Source: Sinonovacula constricta (taxonomy: Eukaryota; Mollusca; Bivalvia; Cardiida; Solecurtidae). From it: a DNA stretch of 64,000 bases. Below are positions 1-12,800 of this stretch, piece by piece. The DNA lies in NCBI GenBank assembly GCA_007844125.1, contig CM017556.1, positions 69,397,360 through 69,461,359 on the forward strand, written 5' to 3'. Below the pieces are notes generated by a model. It was not told the DNA's origin and ran no database searches. It saw only the letters and a program-made list of their open reading frames with translations. How positions within the stretch are numbered: position 1 is the first letter of the stretch; every line of letters starts with the position of its first letter. The translations under genes were made by a program, and so were the position numbers.

Positions 1-133
1 GGAACTTGCAATTATATATGTTTCTGTTGGAACCATTCAAAGCCATGACATTATGTCATAATATATTTGTAAGCCAATTTCTGACTCCCCCCTTGTAAAT
101 GCTTTTGTCCCAATATATTGAAACCATAGTTAC

Positions 134-317
134 CTTGTCCATATCAACTTTCTCCAGCTTATCATAAACAAAAGGTATGTCCTTCTTAGGAGGTTTCGGT
201 TTTGGTGGCACCGGTTTCCATTTGCGCGGTATCTGCTTCTTCTCAAGGATATTTCGAACTAGAGCTTGTATTGCCATGGCAACTGAATTGTCTGTTTGTT
301 TAGCTGATACCAACATG
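134..317 (-). CDS. Rab-like GTPase exon 8 (SAK motif, Pro/Lys-rich tail)
   Basis: Encodes MLVSAKQTDNSVAMAIQALV, an amphipathic last helix, and a Lys/Pro-rich tail (about residues 243-258) followed by IPFVYDKLEKVDMDK. The acceptor is TTCTTGCAG. The last bases are followed by GTAACT, so I end the exon at 134 in phase 0. The gene then continues out of the window. Confidence 0.88.
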
Positions 318-3300
318 CTGCAAGAAAAAATATGGAACTGCAGTATTTCGATTCATCAAGATTTATTAATATATCTGTAAATATATAATTATGCTTTGTT
401 TGTATGTATATTGTCTTTTAATTGGACATAGTTTTGTGCATAAAAATAACTGATATGTGTACTAGCTACTAAAGGCATATTTAAGATGATTTTTAATGTG
501 TGCAAAACACATTAGGTAAGCATATAATTTTTTATATGATAAAGATCTCAAGTTCACAAAGTACATTATGCCTTAGACATATTGATATATTATTTAAGAA
601 ATAGTTTGGTCATCTGTTATTTGTGGCGAAATATATATCATGTTTGGTTTTTGTGGTGCCCAGATTTTTAACCGAGAAGGCTGTACTTTTAATGTGGTAA
701 AGATCTAGAGGTCAAAATAATGTTTCTCATGTCTTTAATATATTAATATACTATTAATGAAATAATCTTTGGCCTAAGACCTCGATGGTTATATCTCTAA
801 GCATCTCAACCATGGCAGCATTGTACACTTGTTCCTGACGTTCATCTACAAGGTTGCCAAGATAACTTTTTCCAGTAAATAATTTTGACTTCAACTTGTG
901 GTCAGAATACCAAAAAATCAATAATGGCATGCATTTAAAGTTCACTTTTATAAATTTGATCTTTTTTTCAATCCATTGTATATGTATAACATGGTCCTCA
1001 TAAAAAGTAAGTAAACCAATGATGAAATGTAGCAAACATGATCCAAATCTTCTGTTTATTTTGATCAATCAGCAAGTCAATGTAACTTTCATAATAATGT
1101 TGACTCTATTTAATAAACCAAAAAACTGAATAGTGATTTCTTAATCCATTAATGTTATACTGACACCTCATAACACTTATTAGCTTGTGTTAAAAACTTG
1201 ATATGAATTAATTTTCAAAGTGAGCTGGAAAATAACAAGAATGTTTGAATTTTACATTCAAATGTTACAAGTAGACACTTAGGAATTTATCTTGTTTTGA
1301 TAACTGCAATTACAGAAACAGCTTTATAGACATTCCTTGAATATATGTAACACTTCATGTCGTGTGATGCAAACGCATCTAGAATGAAAACCTTACATTA
1401 ACAAATTATGATCCATCGGCGGATGGTTGTAAATGCTTGATAAAGGAAACAGCTAAGAAAATGCATCAAGTTGACAGCACAGGTATAATCATAGAGTGTG
1501 GTTGAAAAGACAGTGTTTTTTTTCTAAATGTAGCATATTGGCATATCAAGATATTAGAATTAATATTAACCAGATGTGTTGTAAGTCAAATTATTTTTCA
1601 GAGTGAAAAGAACAAGTAAGAATACTGACCTGCCAGTGAAGCTGTGTTTTTCTGCCATGGAGTGAAGGTGAGTGATAGCATCATGTTGAAGGTCACCCTC
1701 ATCACTCAGGTTCATGCTGACACTTGCTGCAAGGATCCATAGAAGCAAATGTTTATGTTCAAGCAAGAAAGAGGCAGATTTATTGTTTTTAATTGTCTTT
1801 AATTCGGATCTTCTTATTTTATTTAAAATGTATGTCATATTTTGAAGTAGATCTTTAGAATACAACTCAAAGAGCATGTATTGAAATTATTTAGTCTTTA
1901 TATATTAGTGATTGACAGATTTTAGGATGATCTGTTTTCATATAAAGTATTTTAAACTAATATTTTACTGAAGTTTTTTCTTGAAATTTGTTATTATATT
2001 TATTTAAAATGCATGATGTATTTTAGATGTCTTCATTCACATTATACACAGACATATTTTTAACATACTTTTCCTGTTTGCTAGCTCAGTATATATTTCT
2101 TCTTCAATCTGAAATGAAGAGAAAATGACATATTCAAAAGCAAAACTAGAAACGTTATTTTTTTCTTTTGCATTATTTATAGAAGGTTTGAAATTATTGT
2201 CTGCAGTGGAAAATATGCAAAAGAATATTGAGAAAAAATAAATGTGTGCAACAAAAAAGAAATGTGGACAAACGAGATATCAGTTTACAAAGTTAAACTT
2301 AAATTGCATGTAAAGTGACAAATAAAAAGTCTGTACTTCTCTCAATTTATGTAAAATAAAAATTACTATCATCAAAATGACATTCACTCACCACATCAAA
2401 CTTATTTCCAACCAGCAGCACAGGGAAGTTTATGGGTTTAGCTGGAACCTCAACAATCATCTCCTCATTGTTGTTATTGTTCTGTTTCTCTGCTTTGACA
2501 GTCTTTGTGAGTTTATTAAGGACTGTCTGTTTCCACACATTGGCCATATCGATGCTGGCCTGCTTTGTCAGGTCGACAACAACTAGAAAAAACCAAATAA
2601 AGGAAAGTAGATACAATACTTATACATATATATATATATTATTTTGTCCATGTATGTGATCAATATAGTTGAGCTTATCATATGTACTTTCAAAAATAAA
2701 ACTAATACTGTCTGTTGAATGTACACAATGCACACATTAAGGAGCTCTGTTTGTGTACTGTTGTGTTCATATTTAATTGCTCATAATCCTGAAAGTTCAA
2801 AATATGTATACAGTGTAACATGTTCTTATGTTAACTTTACAAAGCAATTACAATCCTACAAATATTCCTTTCACATATTTGTTTAACTGAAAATATTATG
2901 CAACTTTTCATTCCTAGATGTCACAATGAATATGATAAAAATATATACTAATATATTATAATTTAACTTTTATACAAAATGCATTATCTTATTTTGAAAT
3001 ATCTCTTAAAAGTGTTTTATTTTGATAAGGACATCACAATAATTTTGTTTAGATTTTAATATATTGTAACAGGACTGTTTGTGTAGGCCTGTATAACCCA
3101 TTTTAATGGGTTAAGATTTATGTGATTGGGAGTAAAACAATAGTTTAGTCAGGAATGAAGTTACAGAACATTTAATTTAAATCTTCCTCTTATATTTTTA
3201 AGTAATATTATCTTATTTATTAACAAATAAATTTAGTAAAGATAGAAAGAAGTAGAGAGGGGAGTGAGAGACTGATGGTCTGAGCCTGGTTGACAAGACG

Positions 3301-6300
3301 GTAACAGCTGACCTTTAGGGCCAGTTAGACTGACAAAACGAGTAAAACTGTTAAACAGAGAAATTATATGGTAGAATTCCCACCAAAAGTTACAAGTAGC
3401 ACAACTTGCATGAGAAAATGGCAAGCAACAGGTACAGTTAAAGGAACAGTACTTCAAATAAAGGAGAGTACTGTAAGTATATATATGATTGTATATAGGG
3501 ACTGTCAATACAAATAAATAGGCATTTAAAACAGTAGTAAGTACACATATTGAGAAAGTATAAAGGTATGACAATTATTAAATAAAGTGTCCAGTATAAG
3601 GAGCCTTATCACGATGAAGAAAAATCTATTATAGTCACAATATTAAGTAAAATCAGCAGGAAAAAAAAAATCATTTATGTGCTTGTTTTATTCTATGTAG
3701 GTATGTCCATGACTTCTATAAATATTAAATAATAAGCAGCTCTCAATAGAATGCAAATAATATAACACAATCTAAAAAAAAATCACCAGTGCTCATCTGC
3801 TCCAGGTGCAAGTTCACTTAACATTACCAAACCTTTAAAATTTCAGAATCAGATAATTTAGAAAGTAGGTATGTTTGTTTATTTGGTTTATCATCCCACC
3901 TACAGTAGTTCAGTTATCTGGAGATGATGTCCGCTTGAAGCAGATATAGTGCTGCCTTCACTGTGTACAGCATGCAGTAAACAGCTGGCATGATACCACC
4001 TCTAGTCACATTATCCTGACCCCAGACCAACCAGTCTTGAAACTAACCTAATATTTGCTTGAGAGTTAGCAAGCGAGCTATACCACTACCATTTTTAAAG
4101 ACTTTTGTATGTCGCGGCCCGGGGCCTCCTGTACCTGGAGCTGCCGCTCTACCACTTATGCTACCAGGTCCAATGAAACCAGGTTTGACTCTTTGAATGT
4201 TACTGAATGAAAATAGAAAAATGGCTTTATGCAAACACTTGTTCTGTCTTTTCACTTAACATTATCAGTAGGTTGTGTTCAATATGCTTGAAAGTATTGC
4301 AACTTAGTATGTGAAAAATATTTATACATGTCTGTGTTAAACTGTTTATTGAGTAGCTAATGGCCTTTTGCATGATAAATAGTCATTGATTTAAAAAGAA
4401 AATATTCATCTAGGATATTAGCAATCTCACTTAATTCCAACAAATTGATTGATTCAAAGTCACCAGGGACAAATTTCCATTGCATAGAAAATATACCCTC
4501 TATTGATAAATGGTCTTTTTAGCATAACTGAGATTCCAATGTCAGAACATGAACATGTGAAAATTTTAACATAATTGAAAATACAGCACATGACTTTCAG
4601 AACTTGATCTGATTTATCAAGAGTGGCAAAACAGCTGATCTGCTGATAAAGTAAAAGACAGTCTGGTGAAAGCTACAGGTAAAGCTTCCAGCTATATTTT
4701 GTGTGGGAAATAAGTGTTTAAAAAGGCAACTGTACAGTTGCTAATATCTAACTCAATAGACTTTTTATTAAATCTACTGGAAATCATTTATGTCTTTATG
4801 GGCATATTCTAGTCCTAGAGCAGAAGATTTGCTATAACAACATTGTCCTAATATGACTGTTTCCTCTTGTAAAATGTACAAAGTCTCTGACAGGAAATAA
4901 CTTCCAAATCACATTACAAGGAACATGTTTCCATGGCAACGACATTAGTTCAGAACAATGGCATTATCTTTCTAGATGTAAAGTCATAGTAAAGAAGGTA
5001 ACTGAAGTCTACACATTAAGCTATAGATTTTCTGGACAACCCAATGGCCTTTTCTGCTAATAATATCCTTAATATTGTGTTTTTTTCCCTGGAAGTAATG
5101 AGGGCTCTTTCCACTGATTTATACCTTTCGATGAGATAAGTAGCAAATTGGTTTCAGTGTTTGTGGTTAAACCTATTTTTTAATGAATAACTGAAAGCAT
5201 CGCTAGATTTATCTAAGCATATATCATCTGAAAAATAATCAGAACAAAGTTATCTTTTAATGCTTACTTGAAACAGACTCCACTGGGCTAAGACTTAAGA
5301 GCCGATCAACAGCCAAACCCTAAAAACTATTTTACTGAAATCAATCAATCATAGCTAGCACTTGGATTTTTGCATGTGACCATTGCGTTTAGTATGACAG
5401 CACTGACAGTATACTTATTTAGAAACTGTCAATAGTTAACAAATGATCTTGAGTGTATTTGTGATGGAAATTTTGTTTGTATCCAATTAAATATCCAAAG
5501 ACAAATATTAAAATGTGAAGAACCCGAATATGGCTGTTTTGTGGATTAAAAGCTTGATAATAAGAATAGCCAACTCCATTGCATTATATCTTTCTTATCA
5601 ATGATAAATGTTTTCTTTGTATGGCTCCATAGTGTTAAGTCTTTATCATCACATACAAAAACCACTACATGTTTTGGTGGATACAAAAAATGTTTATGCT
5701 TTTGACAGTTCAACTGCAGCCAGTACCTCCTTTTTCACACAGAGTCTGCCATATTCACTAGGATGGGGTCTAATATTGGCAAACTAGACAGTGACATAAC
5801 AGAAGTCACTATTCAACAATGACATTCCCTATGATTTGGCCACATCTATTCCAGAATCAGACCCATAGAGTGATTAAAGTGTATATTTTGTACATCAGTA
5901 GCTCCAGGGTGGTGGGGTAGCTGAGAAAATCATGGAACCTGTTGTTTTTTCCAGATGACATGGCAGCCCTGTGTATATTTCTGAAGATGAATGTCCACAA
6001 AGACAATTGAAGAAGAGCCATATGAAGTCAACCCCTTCACAGCCTGAATTTGGGACAACCAACATAATTATGTAAAGAATTATTGGAAATGACCTGTTGG
6101 GGACAAGGTTTTACTGGCTTGATCATTACATAAACTTATAATGAGAATTTTATTATCTCACCTATTGCTGCATCCAGGTTCCTGAAGTATGACTTATGTA
6201 CATCCATGTCCTCTCGACCGGGTATGTCCCAGAAGGTCAGAGACACAACCGTGTTGGCAGGAACATTCAGTTTCCGAACAACATTTTCTGCAATACACAC

Positions 6301-6815
6301 ATAGACATTATATACATATTCAGCTTCTAAACCACAATTTCTTTAAATATAGAAACATTACAACATACCAGAAAAAAATCTACCAAACCTGGGCAAAAAT
6401 ATTGAAAAACAGCCTCAAAGGTGATGAATGAAAGACAAACATGTGCACAGTTGGTAATTCTTAGACTAATGATTGCTTAGGACATCCTGGTCAAGCATCA
6501 GGCCGACAGTTCCTTAGCATGCTTATATTGCTTAGGATGTCCAAGTCCTTGGTAAGTCTTAGACTAACAGCTGTTTACAATGTCAAAGTGTTTAAAATGT
6601 TTGTCATTAAAAGTTGCTTCGAATGCCTTAATTAAGTGAGTCTTAGACTAACAGTTGCAAAGATGGACATTGCTATAATGATTTATTATAAATACTCTAT
6701 GTTATCCCATAATCTTATGCAATAGACACATTTCTCAGTATATGATTGCATGGCATAATAAAATGTATGCAATAGTGATAAACATTGTATTTGATTTTCC
6801 AGTAACTAAAACTTC

Positions 6816-6856
<41 letters not shown>

Positions 6857-9800
6857 TAACAATAATAATAATAAAATAAAAGTAATTATTATCATAATAT
6901 ATAATTATAAATAGAAATTATAATTATTATAAATGATTATAATAATAACAAATATAATAATAATAACAAATATAATAATTATGTTTGCAAACTTAATGGA
7001 CATAATATAATAGAACTTAATGGGTTTACAGGAATCAGAGCAACCTTATCTGCTTACGCTTATGATGGGAAATTATATCTTTTAATAAGATAATGCTTGC
7101 ACTACTAGGGTTTCAGAGGAAATGTGCTTTTAGTAAATACACATTAACTTGATGCACAAATATCTTAATCATCAGTAGAGGAGTACAAAGTTCAAGAACT
7201 TATTTATACATGATTTGTAAAAACATAAGCTCTTTCTGACTTAACAACAGTTTGATAAAAAATACAAGACCTAATGAACTTGAACTTTCTGTTATTTATA
7301 CGTTATTTATATGAACTTTCTGTTATTTATCTGTTATTTATATGTTATTTATATGAACTTTCTGTTATTTATCTGTTATTTATATGAACTTTCTGTTATT
7401 TATATGTTATTTATATGTTATTTATATGAACTTTCTGTTATTTATCTGTTATTTATATGTTATTTATATGAACTTTCTGTTATTTATCTGTTATTTATAT
7501 GAACTTTCTGTTATTTATCTCTACACGTGTCAAAAATCTCTCTTTAACAAATACCTTTCTCCGAGAAAGCTCTAATCAAGCAAATTAAATGGAAAAAACA
7601 ACTTTAAAATGTCATTCAAAATATCATTTGATATACATATAATTCATTATGTAACTTAACGTTTAAGAAAATCATGTCAGCCAAATATCAAATTACTGAA
7701 AATATCACAATTAAGAAAACATCTTAGTTATCATATTACATTAATACTGAAACAAAAGACAACTGTTTTATAATTGCTAACTTTCCTAATATTTTATGTA
7801 TGACAGCATTCTCCTGAAGCCTGTTAACCTAATCAAGGATAAAGTAATTATTTTTTTAAATCTGTCAGCATAAGATTTAGAAAGGATAAACTTGCCTAAT
7901 CAATATGGAGGAGAGAGACCTGACATGTCTGAAAACTAGGACTTTGGAGATAATGAATAAAACAGATAATTTATAAGAATTTGAAAAATCAGTAGAAAAA
8001 ATTGATGACCATCACATCCAGGACTTGAACCTGGGCCTCTTAATTACTGCTCAAGCACATTATAACTACCCCACAGGGACCATGTCTAAATGTTCATGTT
8101 ATGTATAAATACACACACACTTATTATATTGCTTCTTAAGAATGCTCCCATAAGGAATTATGTCTCTAATATCACTATTATAGTCACCATTCTGCTTCTA
8201 TTATAATTTGAACAGGGAAATAAACTAGTTATAGTTGACATTCTGCTTGGACACTTTTCTCAGTGCAAGATAATATAATGATATCTCAGTTAATAAGAAT
8301 CAGCCAAAATTAATTAAAGAGTTACCAACTTTTATGAAGGGTCCTATTTTGATCCTGAACAAGTATTTCAAGTCTGAGATAAATATATTTGGCAGTTTTC
8401 AAGAAAAGGACCTTAACATAAGAGTTAACACTGACTGGAGACCCATGACAAATTGAAGAAAACAATTACAAAAGTTTACCAATAACAGGTTCTAAGAAAG
8501 AAACATGTAGCAATGACTCCTTGAATATGAACATAATGTGCAAATGTTGAACTCTGTAGTTAAGGGCTGATGGAATCAAATCAAATGTCACAGGACAAGC
8601 TCATTATTAATACAGTAAAACCTCTCCACAGCAACATCTGGCGGAGGCACGAAAAAGTGTTGCTGCTGAGAGGTGTTGCTGCTCAGAGGATTCAATGAGA
8701 CGAGAAAAATGTGTACTTTAGGCAATCAGCATTTGCTTGTCTATTACAAAAACAATATCGCCAGTAACGGACCTGTATCTGAGTTCTGCCGCAGCCCAAC
8801 TCAGTAGCAATAGACTGTGCTGACCTTCCTAGTTCTAACAACTTAATTGCAGTAACACTCTGCTCTAATATGAGGTAATCATTTTTATAAGACATTTCAA
8901 GACAAAATGACCAGTATTCTAGTATTGAGTCATGCAAAGACTGATTTACCATTTAAAAATCGAATGTATAGTCAGACATCCTAAAACAATGAGAGTTTGC
9001 ATTTAGCACTTAACGTAAACATCTTTTAAGTAAGCAATCAATACAGCGATATCTTTTAATCTTTCGATCAATTAAAGAAAACAAACCAACTCGTTAACAT
9101 CATCAATAGTTGACACTTCTTTTACACGTTCCCGCAATATCCTAGATCTACAACGGCATGTTTGTAGCATGCAGCTGGTTTCCCGTCCAACTGCAACTTG
9201 ATTCCAATTAACACCTTCTCAACAGGGTACAAGCAGTGATCAGCCGACCGCGTGACATTTCTGGTGTACGCGACAGACTGTTCTAAAAATAGCTGAACTT
9301 GTGTTGCTACGCAGAGGTTAAACTAGCCTCAGGGAAGAGATTTACGCGGCCGCTTACCGCTTCGCGGAGGAGTTGCTGCTTAGAGGTTAAAATGCGCTGA
9401 AAACTACTGGGGGAAAATTTAACTGCCGCTGCTTAGAGGTAACCGCTGCTTAGAGGTGCCGCTTCGAGAGGTTTTACTGTATAATATGGAAAAACTAACT
9501 CAGGAACAACCACTTGACATTGATGACATAATTACTCTACTATCTCAAAATGTGTACAAATCAATATATAAGGCAACTACTGTGTAATGGAATAGTCTTT
9601 ACATTTTGACATTACAAGTACATGTTATATTTTCTATTGCTGGATAATTACAGACATCAGTTTTTATTCATCTAGGTCTTTTGACGTTTTTTTTAAGTTG
9701 ATACGTATTTAAATTAAATTACATTCATAATATTTGTCTAAATAAACAGTAAAATGGACCTATTATAAAAATTAATGATATGGTTATTGTCTTATAACAA

Positions 9801-12800
9801 ACCAATCCTTGGTCTCTGACTTACCTACGGCCACCTTGGTTGTTGGTATGTAGAGAGGGCTAAACTGGTTCCTCAGATAACGCAGCAACACACTCGTCTT
9901 CCCAACACCAGGGTCCCCTATAAAGCAATAAAAATATATGTAGTAGAAGATTTGTGCTTTGAATTGTTCTCAGTGTTAAAAATAATTTACTTACACTAAG
10001 CTTACTTACTTAACTTTGCTGTAATTTTCTTACTTTCTTTCCAAATATATACATGTGATATTTTGGCAAACATAAAACCAAGACAAATTTATATTATACT
10101 GTAGATTAGTATCGTCCAGCCAGTGACCTATGCATACTGTCAATGATTACCATCTACAGACAGCCAAACTTATCATCTGGTGTGTGGGTCAAAGGCTTAT
10201 ACTATTTACAGTCTCCTAATTAGACATTAGGCAACTGTGCGGGTTATACTATTTACAGTCTCCTAATTAGACATTAGGCAACTGTGCCACAGTTGGAGCC
10301 TTTAATAAATCTTGTTCCAAAATTGGTAAACAATAATAGGATAGGATGGGATTTGCCAGCATTTTTGCCAATATTGGGCAGCAACATTTCTATCATTATA
10401 GCACAAGGGTGCTTATGAGGTGCCCAGGGACTGAATCCAGCCTGTCCATTACACTGACACCGACGAGTCAGGTGTAAGTCTGTCCCTTAGCCCCGACCAT
10501 TAGGAGGCAAGCCACTACAACCAACTTAAAAGTCTTTGACCCGGCCGGGGTTTGAAGCCACGACCGCCTGACCCGCAAGCCGACGCTCTACCACTTGAGC
10601 TATTGCGGAGGGTAAACAAACAATAATAAATAATGGAATATAATATGTAGCTCTGATCACTAGATCATATGCAAACTTGCTGTCTTGCAAAAGAATATGA
10701 TTTCTTAAGGCTGGGAGAATCAAAACTGTTTTAAATTAAAACTTTTAAATTATTTTTCAGCTGTTTAATTGGTATTGGTGAAAGTGTGTCAAATGTTTGT
10801 ACTTACTAACAAAAACTATGAATTATGAGCAAGGAATATTAGTGGCCTAAATATAACCCATTTGAATTTCATCTTAACATTGGAATTATCAAGAAGCAAA
10901 AAAAGACATTTAGTGGACTTTCTTTTCCATTTCAAACATGTGCAACATGTTTTACAGGCAAGCTTGCTTAATGTGCACATACTTTTTGATACAACAGTGG
11001 TAAGTGTAGCACATCCTATAAAAACAAGTGTGAAGAATATGTAAAATGCCTCATTTGCATTTGGTTAAAATATTTTTCAGCTGTTGTTGTTTTCAAGTCA
11101 AATTTTGGGGAAGAATATACAGAAGTTACAGAGTCCTACAGGCTATGAGAAATATAAAATGAGAAGCTTTTATAGTCATCAATATCTAAATCATCACAAA
11201 ACTTTTATACTTTAAACTTTGTAAAGCAGCAAATAAAATATAGATTTTTTATTATGTTTACATCATCCTTGATAAATGCGAAGAAAAAATGTTGTGCAAA
11301 TGCCAATTTAAGCACAATGACTATAGTATATCTATTAACAACATCATGCCATAAACAATTTAGAAATTGGCTCAATAGTCTTTTTATTAATTTAAATACA
11401 TACAAATATTATGAAAAGTCATGTGATTCTCTGTGTCATCTTCCCATGCAAAACTGTATTGAAGTTGCTGTAAATTGATCAAAAATAATATCTTTTTTGT
11501 GCTGTAATAGAAAATCATTAGGGAATATTTCCCACCCTACTTATAGAAGTGCAGGTATCAGATTTATCTTTGAAGAAATAATCTTTCAATTCAGCCACCT
11601 ATGTACTGACATCTATATAATAAAAATTCCCAGGGGAAGCTTTATGTTCTTTGTCGTGCTACATGCCTTCTTTGGATTTATGACAATTATTTTATGCAGT
11701 TCCAACATGTTTGCACGAAAGCTGCTCTTAAATCTTTGGGGAATCATAGACAGTAGGAAAATATGCCAATCTCAAAATCTTGCAGCAGCAATATTATTTT
11801 GGTTACCAGCCAAATCATTTGCTTTTTTACTTCAGAAATTCAACTTTTCCAGGATTTCTAATGTCATGTGGCCTACCAGGTTCTTATATTTGTCAATACA
11901 TTAAAAGTTTGTATCAATTTAAAGAGTAGGACAATTTTTTTTTATTTCCCACTAGAAACAATACTGGTACATATGACAAGTTAATCATAAACACAAATAA
12001 GCAACAACACAGCGATTGACACAACATTAAAAATGTTGATAGACTGTTGTGATGAACAGACTAGGACCTTTGCAATATAGACTTTATTTATACATCTATT
12101 TCCATAAAGTCTCCACATATCATAATATAATCATAAGACTTCATAGTCCTTTTTTATTACACTTGCATGAGCTTTGAAAAATAAATCTCTATATTTAAAT
12201 GGCAAAATGTGATTGATATATATGACTGAAGCAAAGAGTTCCATATTGACCTCCATGAAGTGCAAGACTGTTATCGCCAGTACTGCTGGTAAGGCTGTAC
12301 CGGCCATGGTGGTACCAATAATATGACCAACAATGCATGACTGAACTTAGAAATTAGCCCTTACATTGCAAAACATTTCCATTAAGTTCAAATTTTCATG
12401 ACTGTTATACACATTTTATTAAAAACTAGCTAGCTTATTAATTTATTATCACTATATTCTACTTAATTTTCTTTTGCTGACTCTAGTGATAATAAATAAA
12501 TACACTAGGTTTGTCAGCAGCTACACCTACAAGGTTATTTTATCTTGATACTGTTAGGATCTACGCATCTAAACCTACAAGGTTATTTTATCTTGATACT
12601 GTTTGCATCTACGCATCTAAACCTACAAGGTTATTTTATCTTGATACTGTTTGTATCTAAGCATCTACACATACAAGGTTATTTTATCTTGATACTGTTT
12701 GTATCTACGCATCTACACATACAAGGTTATTTTATCTTGATACTGTTAGGATCTACGCATCTAAACATACAAGGTTATTTTATCTTGATACTGTTTGCAT

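Larger units (their letters stand above)
6288..9824 (-). other. Intron 3 of the Rab-like GTPase gene
   Basis: Contains an AAT microsatellite (6817-6990), a TTATTTAT-rich tandem array (7281-7520), a tRNA-like sequence (8013-8083) and a pogo-like element (8613-9479). The rest is plain AT-rich sequence. Confidence 0.6.

Noticed and set aside
11497..11904. A 135-residue open frame
   Set aside because: No family motif, no matching splice sites, AT-driven composition, and within intron 2 of the GTPase gene.
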